Counted from the first letter of the stretch, positions 42,531 to 52,261 are shown. The stretch: 64,000 bases of DNA from BOG-908 sp964242595 (GCA_964242595.1 CAXTBC010000009.1:1-64000); one strand, 5' to 3'. Notes: a model not told the origin generated them from the letters alone. Made by a program: numbers and translations.

Positions 42531-43693
42531 GCCGCCACAAGGCGTCCCCCGAAATACCGTCCCAGTCGCGCGCAAGCCTCGTCCAGCACCTCGTCCTTCT
42601 TGCAGAACGCAAACCGCACCCAGCCTTGTGGCGCATCGCTGTCGTAGAACGCGCTCACCGGGATCGCCGCCACGCCCGCACGCTGCGTGCTGTGCCGGCA
42701 GAACGCCAGGTCGTCGCCCTCGAACCCCAGCCCGGCGTAGTCGGCGGTCACGAAATACCCGCCCTGCGCCGGCATTACGCCGAACCCCACCGCCGCCAGC
42801 CCGGCCGAGAGCCGCGCGCACTTGGCCGCCAGCGCGCCGGACAGCCCGGCGAAGTAGCCGTCCTCCTTGGCCAAACCGTAGGCCACCGCCCGCTGCAGGT
42901 TCGGCGGCGTGGTGAAGGTCAGGTTCTGGTGCGCCTTGGCCACCACGCCCACCAGCGCCGGCGGCCCGCTCACGTAACCCACCTTCCAGCCGGTCAGCGA
43001 GAACGTCTTGCCCGCGCTGCCCACGCGCAGGCACCGCTCGGCCATCCCGGGCAGGCTCATCAGCGGCACGTGCAGGGCAGGGGGGAACACTAGGTGCTCG
43101 TACACCTCGTCGCAGATCGCCACCGCATCATGCGCCGCCACCAGCCCGGCGACGAAGCCCAGCTCCTCGCGCGTGAACACCTTGCCTGTTGGGTTCATCG
43201 GCGTGTTCAGCAGGATCGCCCGCGTGCGCGGCCCGAACGCGGCGGCCAGCGCCTCGCGCGGCAGCGTCCAGTCCGGCGGTTCCAGCCTTACCAGCCTGGG
43301 CACCGCGCCCAGCAGCCGCACCACCGGCAGGTAGGTGTCGTAGAGCGGCTCGATCAGCACGACTTCGTCGCCGGGGTTGAGCGTGGCCATCAGGCACGCC
43401 GTCAGCGCCTCGGTGGCGCCGCTGGTCACTACCACGCCGGCCGCCGGGTCAACCTCCAGCCCCCAGAACCGCCGGTTCGCGTCCGCCACCGCCGCCCGCA
43501 GCTCCGGCACTCCGGTCAGCGGCGGGTATTGGTTGCGCCCGTCCATCAGCGCGTCGGCCGCCGCGCGCACCACGTCGGCCGGCCCCTCGGTGTCGGGGAA
43601 ACCCTGCCCCAAATTGATCGCGCCGTGCTCGGCTGCCAGCGCCGACATCACCGTAAAGATCGTTGTGCCGGCGCGCGAGAGCCTGTCGTTCAT
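42527..43693 (-). CDS. Class I/II PLP-dependent aminotransferase (YbdL/KAT-like)
   Basis: 388-residue fold-type I aminotransferase. INLGQGFPDTEGP and NQYPPLTGVPELR open the protein; NTPMNPTGKVF, AICDEVYEHLVF (Asp and Tyr binding PLP) and SAGKTFSLTGWKVGY (Schiff-base Lys and phosphate-binding Arg/Lys region) follow, with VRFAFCKKDEVLDEA carrying the substrate-carboxylate Arg. It is closest in style to methionine aminotransferase YbdL and kynurenine aminotransferases; the exact amino acid is not determinable. The ATG at 43693 is used; the upstream in-frame extension lacks similarity. Confidence 0.88.
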   Translation of the reverse strand: MNDRLSRAGTTIFTVMSALAAEHGAINLGQGFPDTEGPADVVRAAADALMDGRNQYPPLTGVPELRAAVADANRRFWGLEVDPAAGVVVTSGATEALTACLMATLNPGDEVVLIEPLYDTYLPVVRLLGAVPRLVRLEPPDWTLPREALAAAFGPRTRAILLNTPMNPTGKVFTREELGFVAGLVAAHDAVAICDEVYEHLVFPPALHVPLMSLPGMAERCLRVGSAGKTFSLTGWKVGYVSGPPALVGVVAKAHQNLTFTTPPNLQRAVAYGLAKEDGYFAGLSGALAAKCARLSAGLAAVGFGVMPAQGGYFVTADYAGLGFEGDDLAFCRHSTQRAGVAAIPVSAFYDSDAPQGWVRFAFCKKDEVLDEACARLGRYFGGRLVAA

Positions 43694-43803
43694 CCACCCA
43701 ACCTTCCCTGAACCGGGTTCACTGCCCAAAAAACCGGCAGCAACTTGGCGCGCGGCCACCGCCATGCGAAACCCGGAGCAAAGAACCGCCCGGGAGGCGT
43801 TAG

Positions 43804-44142
43804 ATGAAAAAAATAGAAGCCGTGATCAAGCCCTTCAAGCTGGACGAGGTGAAGGAGGCGCTGCACGAGGTCGGCCTGCAAGGCCTTACCGTGATCGAGG
43901 CGAAGGGTTTCGGCCGCCAGAAAGGCCACACCGAACTCTACCGCGGCGCCGAGTATGTGGTGGACTTCCTGCCCAAAGTGAAGATCGAGGTGCTGTGCGA
44001 CGACGCCATCGCCGAGCGCGCCGTGGACGCCATCATCACCGCGGCCCGTACCGGGCGGATCGGCGACGGCAAGATTTTCGTCACCGCCATTGAGGAGGTG
44101 GTGCGGATCCGGACTGGGGAACGGGGGGAGGCGGCGCTTTAG
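43804..44142 (+). CDS. glnB: PII nitrogen regulatory protein
   Basis: 112 residues, full PII length. MKKIEAVIKPFKLDEVKEAL starts the fold, the T-loop HTELYRGAEYVVDFLPK contains Tyr51, the uridylylation site, and the C-terminal TGRIGDGKIFV binds ATP/2-oxoglutarate. PII senses nitrogen and carbon status and controls GlnE/NtrB. It lies immediately upstream of glnA, the classic alphaproteobacterial glnBA pair, although repeat A14 separates them. GGGAGG precedes the ATG. Confidence 0.95.
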   Translation: MKKIEAVIKPFKLDEVKEALHEVGLQGLTVIEAKGFGRQKGHTELYRGAEYVVDFLPKVKIEVLCDDAIAERAVDAIITAARTGRIGDGKIFVTAIEEVVRIRTGERGEAAL

Positions 44143-44148
44143 GCACAG

Positions 44149-44232
44149 GAAGCAAGCGGTTCTTTTTTGAAAAAAAGAACCAAAAAACTTTTGGGCCCTG
44201 TCGGCGGCCCACCGGACAGGCCTTGCCTTCCT
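44149..44232. repeat. Family A repeat, left arm and partial centre (copy A14)
   Basis: Left arm TTCTTTTTTGAAAAAAAGAA and a CTGTCGGCGGCCC ... CCGGACAGG stem, inserted in the glnB-glnA gap. Confidence 0.8.
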
Positions 44233-44281
44233 GGCCTTTATCTTGCTCAACACCCTCGCATAACAACAGGACGATTCCGCC

Positions 44282-45718
44282 ATGGCCAAGAAGGTCCAGC
44301 AAGCCGAACCCTCCGCCGTCTCCAAGTGCCTGGAGCTGATGCGCGAGAACTCGGTCGAGTACGTGGACCTTCGCTTCACCGACCCGCGCGGCAAGTGGCA
44401 GCACACCGCCCAGCACGTCTCCACCATCGACGAGGACGCCTTCCGCGACGGCGTCATGTTCGACGGCTCGTCCATCGCCGGCTGGAAGGCGATCAACGAG
44501 AGCGACATGATCCTGATGCCGGACCCGGCCAGCGCGGTGATGGACCCGTTCGCCGCCAAGCCCAGCATGATCCTGTTCTGCGACATCATCGAGCCCAGCA
44601 CCGGCCAGCCCTACGCGCGCGACCCGCGCAGCACCGCCAAAAAGGCCGAAGCGTATGTCGCCGCTTCGGGCGTGGGCGATACCGCCTATTTCGGCCCCGA
44701 AGCCGAGTTCTTCATCTTCGACAGCGTGAAGTTCGGCACCGGTGGCAATTACGGCCATTACAAGCTGGAATCGTCCGAAGGCCCTGACGCCTCGATGAAG
44801 GACTACCCCGAAGGCAACATGGGCCATCGCCCCGGCGTCAAGGGCGGCTACTTCCCCGTGCCCCCGGTCGACAGCGAGAGCGACCTGCGCGCCGAGATGC
44901 TCTCGGCGATGGGCGAGATGGGCCTGCCGATCGAGAAGCACCACCACGAGGTGGCACAGAGCCAGCACGAGCTGGGCACCAAGTTCGGCCCGCTGGTGAT
45001 CAGCGCCGACCAGATGCAGATCTACAAGTACTGCGTGCACAACGTGGCCCACAGCTACGGCAAGACCGCCACCTTCATGCCCAAGCCGGTCTATGGCGAC
45101 AACGGCAGCGGCATGCACGTCCACCAGTCGATCTGGAAGGACGGCCGACCGGTGTTCGCCGGCAACGCCTACGCAGACCTGTCGGAGACCGCGCTGCACT
45201 ACATCGGCGGCATCATCAAGCACGCCAAGGCGCTGAACGCCTTCACCAACCCCAGCACTAACAGCTACAAGCGGCTGATCCCGGGGTTCGAGGCGCCGGT
45301 CCTGCTCGCCTACTCGGCGCGCAACCGCTCGGCCTCCTGCCGCATCCCCTACGCCACCAACCCGAAAGCCAAGCGCGTGGAGGTCCGCTTCCCTGACCCC
45401 ACCGCCAATCCCTACCTCGCGTTTGCCGCCATGCTGATGGCCGGGCTGGACGGCATCCGCAACAAGATCCACCCCGGCGAGCCGATGGACAAGGACCTCT
45501 ACGACCTGCCGCCCGACGAGCTGAAGGACATCCCCACCGTGTGCGGCTCGCTGCGGGAGGCTCTGGGTGCGCTGGCGGCCGACCACGAGTTCCTGCTGGC
45601 TGGCGACGTGTTCAGCCGCGACCAGATCGAGAGCTACATCGAGCTGAAATGGGGCGAGGTGTACCGCTTCGAGCACACGCCGCATCCGGTGGAGTTCGAG
45701 ATGTACTACTCGGTCTAA
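44282..45718 (+). CDS. glnA: Type I glutamine synthetase
   Basis: 478 residues, GSI-beta length. FDGSSIAGWKAINESDM, AEFFIFDSV, the metal-site HHHEVAQSQHELG, NGSGMHVHQSIWKDG and RNRSASCRIPYATNPKAKRV (ATP and glutamate binding) are intact, and Tyr407 in KDLYDLPPDE is the adenylylation site used by GlnE. It makes glutamine from glutamate and ammonia in the cytosol. Its partner regulator glnB is directly upstream. Confidence 0.97.
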   Translation: MAKKVQQAEPSAVSKCLELMRENSVEYVDLRFTDPRGKWQHTAQHVSTIDEDAFRDGVMFDGSSIAGWKAINESDMILMPDPASAVMDPFAAKPSMILFCDIIEPSTGQPYARDPRSTAKKAEAYVAASGVGDTAYFGPEAEFFIFDSVKFGTGGNYGHYKLESSEGPDASMKDYPEGNMGHRPGVKGGYFPVPPVDSESDLRAEMLSAMGEMGLPIEKHHHEVAQSQHELGTKFGPLVISADQMQIYKYCVHNVAHSYGKTATFMPKPVYGDNGSGMHVHQSIWKDGRPVFAGNAYADLSETALHYIGGIIKHAKALNAFTNPSTNSYKRLIPGFEAPVLLAYSARNRSASCRIPYATNPKAKRVEVRFPDPTANPYLAFAAMLMAGLDGIRNKIHPGEPMDKDLYDLPPDELKDIPTVCGSLREALGALAADHEFLLAGDVFSRDQIESYIELKWGEVYRFEHTPHPVEFEMYYSV

Positions 45719-45784
45719 GCTTGGGGCTCTGCCCCAAACCCCGTTGTGCCCAGCACGCATACGCACGACGGGGCCCTGGCCTTG
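45717..45784. repeat. Family B repeat, partial (copy B8)
   Basis: GCTTGGGGCTCTGCCCCAAA hairpin and part of the next segment, directly at the glnA stop; likely to fold as a terminator between convergent genes. Confidence 0.7.
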
Positions 45785-45792
45785 CCTTAACC

Positions 45793-46263
45793 TTACTGCG
45801 GAATATCCGCCTGCGCAGCCTGCGGCACAACCGAGTCGATCAACCGGACCGACTCGTCCACCCGCCCAGCCCCCAGCGCCTGCAACGCTCGCGAGATCTG
45901 CGTCACCACCGCGCCTGCGGCCGGCACACGCTCGCTGCCGCGCACCACCGAGCGGTCTAGCGCCCGGGTCTCCGCCCGCTCCAGCGCCTCCTGGGCCTCA
46001 CCCGTCCGTCCCGCCTGCAACGCCGCACGCGCGTCCAGCAGCAGCGTCTGCAGGTTGTCGCCCGCGGGCGGCGCCGGCAGGTTCGGCGCCAGCTCCGAAT
46101 GCGTGGTGTCCGGCGACAGCTTGCCGGCCTTGTCGGAGCGCGGCAGCGACTGTCCGGTGCCGACCTGGTTGCCAGGCCGTGCCCCATCGGCACCCGGCTG
46201 CGAAGCGGCAGCCAGCGCGCAGGCGGCGGCGAGGACGAAGGGCAAGCGGAACAGGTGGCGCAT
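45793..46263 (-). CDS. Hypothetical secreted protein, helical C-terminal half
   Basis: 156 residues with a signal peptide (MRHLFRLPFVLAAACALAAA). A Pro/Gly/Asp-rich stretch (about 20-65) precedes a helical region LLLDARAALQAGRTGEAQEA and SRALQALGAGRVDESVRLID that resembles two TPR-like helical hairpins. No named family is recognised. The ATG at 46263 starts the signal peptide. It is 32 nt downstream of the 46-residue gene and probably co-transcribed with it. Confidence 0.7.
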   Translation of the reverse strand: MRHLFRLPFVLAAACALAAASQPGADGARPGNQVGTGQSLPRSDKAGKLSPDTTHSELAPNLPAPPAGDNLQTLLLDARAALQAGRTGEAQEALERAETRALDRSVVRGSERVPAAGAVVTQISRALQALGAGRVDESVRLIDSVVPQAAQADIPQ

Positions 46264-46295
46264 GACGGCAGACTGCCCCGCCCCGGTTGCGCCGA

Positions 46296-46436
46296 TCAAG
46301 CCGGCTTGGTGTCCTCCGGTCCGGTGCTGCCGCCGACCGCGGGCGGGTCGCTGGCCGGAAACGTATCCTCCAGGACGTCGTCCCGGTCGGCCTCCTGCTC
46401 CTCGCGCCCTGTGCCGTCCTGCTGCGTGCCGCTCAT
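46296..46436 (-). CDS. Small acidic protein with DVLEDTFPASDPPA motif
   Basis: 46 residues only: a Gln/Glu/Asp-rich N-terminus, then DVLEDTFPASDPPAV and a Gly/Pro tail. The FPASDPP block recurs in short, unassigned alphaproteobacterial proteins. GAGGGAGG 6-7 nt before the ATG at 46436 is one of the best ribosome-binding sites in the window and fixes the start; the longer in-frame extension to 46589 is discounted. Confidence 0.6.
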   Translation of the reverse strand: MSGTQQDGTGREEQEADRDDVLEDTFPASDPPAVGGSTGPEDTKPA

Positions 46437-46724
46437 CGGTGCCTCCCTCAACAGCACGACCAACGTTTCACGCGGCACGCCGGTTTGCCGTGCTGCCGCG
46501 GCCGTGCGGAAGCGGACCCCATGCCGACGCGCCACGTAACGCACGCGGCCGGCACAAGTGCTGTGTCTGTCCAGCAACAGATCGTTCACGCGCGCTTGAC
46601 GCTTTTAGTGTGCCCACCCTAACGTTTCGCAACAGTCGATGTCGGGCTGTCACTACCGTAACGGTTTCGGCGAGGCATCGTCAGACCGGACATAGATCCG
46701 GCGGCGTTCAGGGGGATTTAGGGC

Positions 46725-48671
46725 GTGGGTCATTCATCGAAGTTGAAGTTGGGCAACAGCATTTCCGGATCGCGTCGCGCGCTGCTCCTCGCCGGCGTCG
46801 CGGCGTTCGCAGTTGCAGCATCGGGCAGCGCACACGCCTACGACACGACTGTCGGCGGCTGGCAGGTCAACATCGACACGACCCTTTCATCCAGCGTGGA
46901 CGTGCGTGCTTCGCCGATCGACGAAAACTTCGTGGGCGTCGCAAACGGCGGCAAGTTCGTTCTCGCCAACAACGACAACGGCACGCTGAACTACAAGAAC
47001 AACACGCCCGTCGCCGCAACGCAGCGCATCACCACCGAGGTCCAGGCCAAGAAGGACGATTTCGGCTTCTTCATCCGTGCGACCGGCTTCTACGACCCGA
47101 TCACCGACAGCGAACGGACCGATTTCCAGCCCCTCACGCGCGCCGCGGTGCGCGACGTCGGTGCCGACCTGCGGCTGCTCGACGCCTACGTGTTCGCCCG
47201 TCCCTCTATTTTCGGCCACCCCGTGGACGTCCGAGTCGGCGCGCAGGCGCTGAACTGGGGCGAGAGCACGTTCATCCAGTTCGGCATCAACTCGATCACC
47301 CCGCTCGACGTGACCGCGCTGCGCACGCCCGGCTCGGAACTGCGCAACGCGTTCCTGCCCATCCCGGTGGTAGACCTCAAGACCGAGATCATCCCCGACG
47401 TGACGCTCGAGGCGTTCTGGCAACCGGTCTGGACCCGCAGCAAGCTGGAGCCGGACGGATCGTTCTTTGGGAACAACGACTCTCTGCTCGACGGGGGCAC
47501 GTACGGCAACCTGCGCAACGACTTCGCCGACAACGCGCAGAGCCGTTACGGCGTCAGCCTGCCTGCCGGCGACGTCTTCGGCGCCTCGCTGTCGCGCTCC
47601 TTGGACCGCCACCCGACAGGGCTGGACGAGTTCGGCTTCGCGCTGCGCAAGACCTTCACCAGCCTGGCCGACACCGAGATCGGCCTCTACTTCGAAAATT
47701 ACGACAGCCGGACGCCGTTCGGCTCGGACCGCACGGGCAACTCGGACATCTCCGGCATACCCGGGCTCCTCGGCGCGCTGCCTAATCCTCTGGGCCCGCT
47801 GCTCCAGGGCAAGAAGTATTATGCCCTGAACACCTACTCGGCCACGGCGAGCTTCTTCGCCGACTATCCAAAATCGATCCACCTCCTCGGCATGAGCTGG
47901 AACTTCACCGGCCCGGACGGCATTGCCCTGCAGGGTGAGCTCTCCAGCCGCATCAACCAACCCCTGCAGCTCTCCGCCTCCGACCTCGCCTTGGCCGTGA
48001 GCCTGCCCGCCATCAAGCAGACTGCCGCGTTGTCCCCTGCGGTGGCCGCCGCCTTGAACAATGCCTTGCACAACGACCCGACGATCGCGCTCATCGGCAA
48101 TCCCGAGTCGTTCAACTCGATCATCGACGGCTACAAGCGCTACCCGGTCATCCAGGCGCAGAACACTGCCACCAAGCTGTTCCCGGCCATCCCGAGCCTC
48201 TACATCAACCAGATCGCCGTCGTCGGCGAGATCGGCGCCGACTACGTCGCGAATTTCCCGCGCGAACGCGGCGTATTCGACGCGGCCTACACCACCGACG
48301 TCAACTCCGCCTTCAACGAGACGGCGACCGTCGACGGCAACACGCTGATCTCGCACAAGGGGCGTCCCAGCCAGTTCTCGGCCGCCTACACCGTGGCCAC
48401 CATCATCGACATCCCCAACCTGCTGCCCTACGCTATCGACATGAAACCGACGCTGTCGCTGGAGCACGACTTCGTCGGTACCAGCCCGATAGGCGCCAAC
48501 GTGTTCGTGCAGAACACGGCGGCGGCCAGCGTCGGCGTCACCTTTAACTACCTGCAGGCCTGGAGCCTGGGCGTGCAGTACACCAACCACTTCCCTGTCT
48601 TCGACGGCGGCAAGTTCTACGGCCTGCTGGACCGCGACTTCTACAGCGCCACGGTTTCCTACGAGTTCTGA
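46725..48671 (+). CDS. DUF1302 outer-membrane protein
   Basis: 648 residues. An N-terminal signal peptide (LLLAGVAAFAVAASGSAHA) is followed by a DUF1302 beta-barrel: GGWQVNIDTTLSSSVDVRAS, GAQALNWGESTFIQFGINSI, FEAFWQPVW-type strands with many alternating aromatics, and a terminal FYSATVSYEF ending in Phe as in outer-membrane barrels. DUF1302 proteins are usually encoded with DUF1329 proteins, as here. Start is GTG at 46725 with a purine-rich stretch upstream. It is the first gene of the envelope cluster, followed by YCF48-like and RND genes. The likely role is the outer-membrane component of a transport system for a hydrophobic substrate (inference). Confidence 0.87.
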   Translation: MGHSSKLKLGNSISGSRRALLLAGVAAFAVAASGSAHAYDTTVGGWQVNIDTTLSSSVDVRASPIDENFVGVANGGKFVLANNDNGTLNYKNNTPVAATQRITTEVQAKKDDFGFFIRATGFYDPITDSERTDFQPLTRAAVRDVGADLRLLDAYVFARPSIFGHPVDVRVGAQALNWGESTFIQFGINSITPLDVTALRTPGSELRNAFLPIPVVDLKTEIIPDVTLEAFWQPVWTRSKLEPDGSFFGNNDSLLDGGTYGNLRNDFADNAQSRYGVSLPAGDVFGASLSRSLDRHPTGLDEFGFALRKTFTSLADTEIGLYFENYDSRTPFGSDRTGNSDISGIPGLLGALPNPLGPLLQGKKYYALNTYSATASFFADYPKSIHLLGMSWNFTGPDGIALQGELSSRINQPLQLSASDLALAVSLPAIKQTAALSPAVAAALNNALHNDPTIALIGNPESFNSIIDGYKRYPVIQAQNTATKLFPAIPSLYINQIAVVGEIGADYVANFPRERGVFDAAYTTDVNSAFNETATVDGNTLISHKGRPSQFSAAYTVATIIDIPNLLPYAIDMKPTLSLEHDFVGTSPIGANVFVQNTAAASVGVTFNYLQAWSLGVQYTNHFPVFDGGKFYGLLDRDFYSATVSYEF

Positions 48672-48875
48672 CCTGAGCCTGCGTGTTGGGCCGGCCTGCG
48701 GGCCAACACGCAAATTTGTAGCGGGACAGGCGCGGCAAGCCGCGCTTTAACGCCATGACGTTACCGGCAACCCAAGCCTGCGGCTCCCCACAGGCGGCAG
48801 GTTGCTTCGGTGTTTCGGGCGGAAGCAGGCCAGAGAAGCCGATGCCGCTCCAGGATCCAAGAGAGGTGCCCGTCC

Positions 48876-49904
48876 TTGTCCGACAAGCCTGTGCGTTCCG
48901 CCGCCCGAGTCCTCGTCTCCATGCTTGCCGCCGGCCTGCTCCTGTCAGCCGCCATGCCCCAGCCCGCCCGAGCCGCCGCTCCGCTGACCGCCGGCATGCC
49001 CCCGGCCGGCACCGGCACGGACCAGCCTGCCTGGCGGCAGACCCACGGCGTGCTCCTCGCCGTCGCCCGCGCCGGCAACCGCCTCGTGGCCGTAGGCGAC
49101 CGTGGCACCGTGCTGCTATCGGACGACGTCGGCGCCACCTGGCGCCCGGTACCCAGCGGCACCGACGAGCTGCTCACCGCAACCGTCTTCTCCAGTCCCA
49201 CGGAGGGCTGGGCGGTCGGCCAGGACTCCACCATCCTGCACACCGCCGATGCCGGCCAGCACTGGTCTACCCAGTTCCAGGCTGCCGGTTCGGATCAGGC
49301 GCTGTTCTCGGTGGCCGTGCTGGGCCAGGGCTACCTGGCCGCCACCGGCGCCTACGCGCTTATGCTGGAGACCACCAACGCCAGCACCTGGACGCCGGTA
49401 AGGCTGCCCAATTTGGACGAGGACTACCACCTGAACTGCGTCATGCAGCACGGCGCCGACCTGGTCGTCACCGGCGAGGCCGGCCACGTCTTCATTCGCC
49501 ACAACGCCGCCTGGGCGCCGATGCCGGTGCCATACGCAGGCTCCCAGTTCGGCTGCCTCGCTTTGCCAGACGGCAGCATGTACAGCTTCGGCCTGCGCGG
49601 CAGCCTGTTCGTCTCCACGCCGGCCGCACCTGCCTGGAAGCGCATCGACACCGGCGAGCAGCGCTCCATTTTTGGCGGCACAATCCTGTCGAACGGCTTC
49701 ATCGGCCTGGTTGGCAGTACCGGCCTGGTCATGCTGCTCGATCCGCAGACGCAGAAGCTGCGCACGCTGCCGCCGCCCACCGGCGCCAGCCTGTCGGGCA
49801 TCGTCGAGGCGCCCGGCGGCAACTGGGTCGTGGTGGGCGATGACGGCAGCCACGTTGTCGATCCCGCAGGGCCTGCCACCCAGGCGGCGGAGGTGACGCA
49901 GTGA
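48876..49904 (+). CDS. YCF48/BNR-repeat periplasmic protein
   Basis: 342 residues with a signal peptide (LVSMLAAGLLLSAAMPQPARA) and a seven-bladed propeller of YCF48/BNR-like repeats: LVAVGDRGTVLLSDDVGATW, GWAVGQDSTILHTADAGQHW, then LVVTGEAGHVFIRHNAAW, LVMLLDPQTQKLR and WVVVGDDGSHVV. Proteins of this type accompany RND transporters with DUF1302/DUF1329 genes. TTG at 48876 with GAGAGG upstream is the preferred start; the signal peptide begins shortly after. Its stop overlaps the RND start by 4 nt (GTGA), so translation is coupled. Confidence 0.82.
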   Translation: MSDKPVRSAARVLVSMLAAGLLLSAAMPQPARAAAPLTAGMPPAGTGTDQPAWRQTHGVLLAVARAGNRLVAVGDRGTVLLSDDVGATWRPVPSGTDELLTATVFSSPTEGWAVGQDSTILHTADAGQHWSTQFQAAGSDQALFSVAVLGQGYLAATGAYALMLETTNASTWTPVRLPNLDEDYHLNCVMQHGADLVVTGEAGHVFIRHNAAWAPMPVPYAGSQFGCLALPDGSMYSFGLRGSLFVSTPAAPAWKRIDTGEQRSIFGGTILSNGFIGLVGSTGLVMLLDPQTQKLRTLPPPTGASLSGIVEAPGGNWVVVGDDGSHVVDPAGPATQAAEVTQ

Positions 49905-52261
49905 TCAACATGCTCGAACGCGCCCTGTTCTCCAACCGGCGCAAGATCCTCGTCCTGTTCGCGCTCGTCACAATCGGCCTGGGCTGGTTCGCCGTGCACG
50001 TCCGCCCGGACGCCTCGTTCGACAAGCTGCTGCCGTCCAACAACGCCTACATCGACACCTACAAGCGCGTGGAAAAGCAGTTCGGCGGCGGCAACGTGCT
50101 ACTGATCGCGCTCGAAGCCAAGCACGGCAACATCTTTACGCCGGAGTTCTTCGACGAGCTGCGCCACCTGACCGACGACGTCTTCTTCCTGCCCGGCGTC
50201 GACCGCACCCACGTCAGCAGCCTCTACACGCCCGATACGCGCTTTGCCGAAGTCGTCGAAGGCGGCTTCAACGGCGGCCCGGTCATCCCGGCCACCTTCA
50301 AGCCGGACGCGCAAGGCTTCGCCAACGTGAAGTCCAACATCTACAAGTCCGGCATACTCGGCCAGCTCATCGCCAACAACTTCCGCAGCGCCGTGGTCAG
50401 CGCCAAGCTGAACGACGTGGACCCGCGCACCGGCGCGCATCTCGACTACGGCAAGTTCGCCGACGAGCTCGACAGCATCATCCGCGCCAAATACAACAAC
50501 GCCGATACAAAGGTGCACGTGCTGGGCTTCGCGCAGGCGGTGGGCGACATCGAGCACGGCGCCCAGGTGGTCGTGCTGTTCTTCGGCATCGCCCTGGCGG
50601 TCGCCGCCGTGCTGCTCTACATCGTCTCGCGCTCGTTCTACCTGACCGGCGCCGCGCTGGCCTGCTCGCTCATCGCAGTCATGTGGCAGCTCGGCATCAT
50701 CACCATCCTGCACATCGGCATCGACCCGATCTCGGTGCTGATCCCCTTCCTGATCCTGGCCATCGGCGTCAGCCACGGCGTGCAGATCGCGCTCTCCAAC
50801 GTCCGCTTGGTGGGCGAGGGCAAGTCCTCGCTGGACGCCGCGCGCGGCAGCTTCCACAACCTGCTCGAACCCGGCGTGGTTGCCCTGTGCCTGGCCGTGC
50901 TTACCTTCGTCACCGTCACCACCATACCGGTACCCGCGATACGCGAGCTGGCGCTCACGGCCGCGATCGGCATCGCAGTGCTGGCCGTCACCAACCTGCT
51001 GGTCCTGCCGGTGATCGCCAGCTTCGCGAGCATCTCCATGGCCCGCGTCCAGGCCGCCCAGCGCGGCGCGGCGCGCTTCGAGGGGTTCTGGCGGCTGCTG
51101 GCCAGCCTGATTGCCCCGCGTTCGGCGATCATCATCTGCGCGCTCACCGCTGCGCTCGCTGGCGGCGCCCTGCTGCTGGGCCAGCCGGTGGTGGGAGACC
51201 TGCACGTCGGCGTCCCGGAACTGCGGCCCGACAGCCGCAACAACCGTGACGCCGCCTTTTTCCAGGCCAACTACACCGTCAGCGTGGACGTGCTGGAGGT
51301 GTTCGCCGAGGGCCCGGCCGACTCCTGCCTTGACTACAACGCGATGAAGCGCATCGACAACCTGGACTACCGCCTGCACGGCGTGCCGGGCGTGCGCAGC
51401 ACCGTGTTCATGGCCCACCTCATGCGCAGCGGCGCCAACGTCGCGTGGAACGAGGGCAACCCCAAGTTCAACTACCTCCCGCACGACTCCCGCGTGCTGG
51501 GACGTGACAGCTCCGCCTTCGAGGTCTCGCTGGGCCTGGCGAACAATGACTGCTCGGCCATGCCGTTGATCATCTTCCTCACCGACCACAAGGCCGGCAC
51601 CATCGACCGCGTCATCAAGACGGTCGAGGCCTTCAACGCGACGCCCAACGACTCCAAGATCAGGCTGGAGCTTGCTGCCGGCACCGCCGGCGTCATCGGC
51701 GCGACGAACGAGGTGGTGGAGGCCGCGCAGCTGCCCATGCTCGGCCTGGTCTACGGCATGATCATCGTCATCTGCCTCGTCGTCTTCCGCTCCATCCGCG
51801 CAGCACTCTGCATCGTGCTGCCGCTGGCCGCCGTCTCCATCCTGGCCAACGCGGCCATGAGCGTGCTCGGCATCGGCCTGAAGCTGTCCACGCTGCCCGT
51901 CACCGCGCTCGGCGTGGGCATCGGGGTGGATTACGGCATCTACAAGTTCAGCCGGCTGTCCTACTACATGCGCCACGGCAACAGCCTCAACGCCGCCTAC
52001 ATCCAGACCCTGCGCGAGACCGGCAGCGCGGTGATCTTCACCGGCCTGTCGCTCTCCATCGGGGTTGCCACCTGGGCGTTCTCGCCGCTGCAGTTCCAGG
52101 CGGACATGGGGCTGCTGCTAACGTTCATGTTCTTCATGAACATGGTTGGCGCCATCGTGGTGTTGCCCGCCATCATCGGCGTGATGGACCTGGTCGTCCC
52201 GCAGAAGCACCTCGGCGACATCGCGGCCGCGCTGGAGCCGGAGCACGGCAAGGAAGCTTAG
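49901..52261 (+). CDS. RND/MMPL-family transporter
   Basis: 786 residues with 12 expected TM helices in two repeats. TM1 is FSNRRKILVLFALVTIGLGW; after a large periplasmic loop comes the first TM bundle with IPFLILAIGVSHGVQIALS, then a second loop and the second bundle with LPVTALGVGIGVDYGIYKFS and FTGLSLSIGVATWAFSPLQF. The conserved acidic residue in GIGVDYG is expected for proton coupling. GGAGGTG precedes the GTG start. RND transporters of this size without a membrane-fusion protein resemble HpnN/MMPL lipid exporters. Together with the YCF48-like and DUF1302/DUF1329 proteins it forms an inner-to-outer-membrane set (inference). Confidence 0.9.
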   Translation: MINMLERALFSNRRKILVLFALVTIGLGWFAVHVRPDASFDKLLPSNNAYIDTYKRVEKQFGGGNVLLIALEAKHGNIFTPEFFDELRHLTDDVFFLPGVDRTHVSSLYTPDTRFAEVVEGGFNGGPVIPATFKPDAQGFANVKSNIYKSGILGQLIANNFRSAVVSAKLNDVDPRTGAHLDYGKFADELDSIIRAKYNNADTKVHVLGFAQAVGDIEHGAQVVVLFFGIALAVAAVLLYIVSRSFYLTGAALACSLIAVMWQLGIITILHIGIDPISVLIPFLILAIGVSHGVQIALSNVRLVGEGKSSLDAARGSFHNLLEPGVVALCLAVLTFVTVTTIPVPAIRELALTAAIGIAVLAVTNLLVLPVIASFASISMARVQAAQRGAARFEGFWRLLASLIAPRSAIIICALTAALAGGALLLGQPVVGDLHVGVPELRPDSRNNRDAAFFQANYTVSVDVLEVFAEGPADSCLDYNAMKRIDNLDYRLHGVPGVRSTVFMAHLMRSGANVAWNEGNPKFNYLPHDSRVLGRDSSAFEVSLGLANNDCSAMPLIIFLTDHKAGTIDRVIKTVEAFNATPNDSKIRLELAAGTAGVIGATNEVVEAAQLPMLGLVYGMIIVICLVVFRSIRAALCIVLPLAAVSILANAAMSVLGIGLKLSTLPVTALGVGIGVDYGIYKFSRLSYYMRHGNSLNAAYIQTLRETGSAVIFTGLSLSIGVATWAFSPLQFQADMGLLLTFMFFMNMVGAIVVLPAIIGVMDLVVPQKHLGDIAAALEPEHGKEA

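Noticed and set aside
46887..48713. A 608-codon open frame antisense to the DUF1302 gene
   Set aside because: Val/Gly/Arg-rich composition typical of high-GC antisense frames; the plus strand has a signal peptide, barrel and neighbouring operon.
50099..51976. A 625-codon open frame antisense to the RND gene
   Set aside because: Asp/His/Gln-rich low-complexity translation without any recognisable domain; mirror of a clear transporter.
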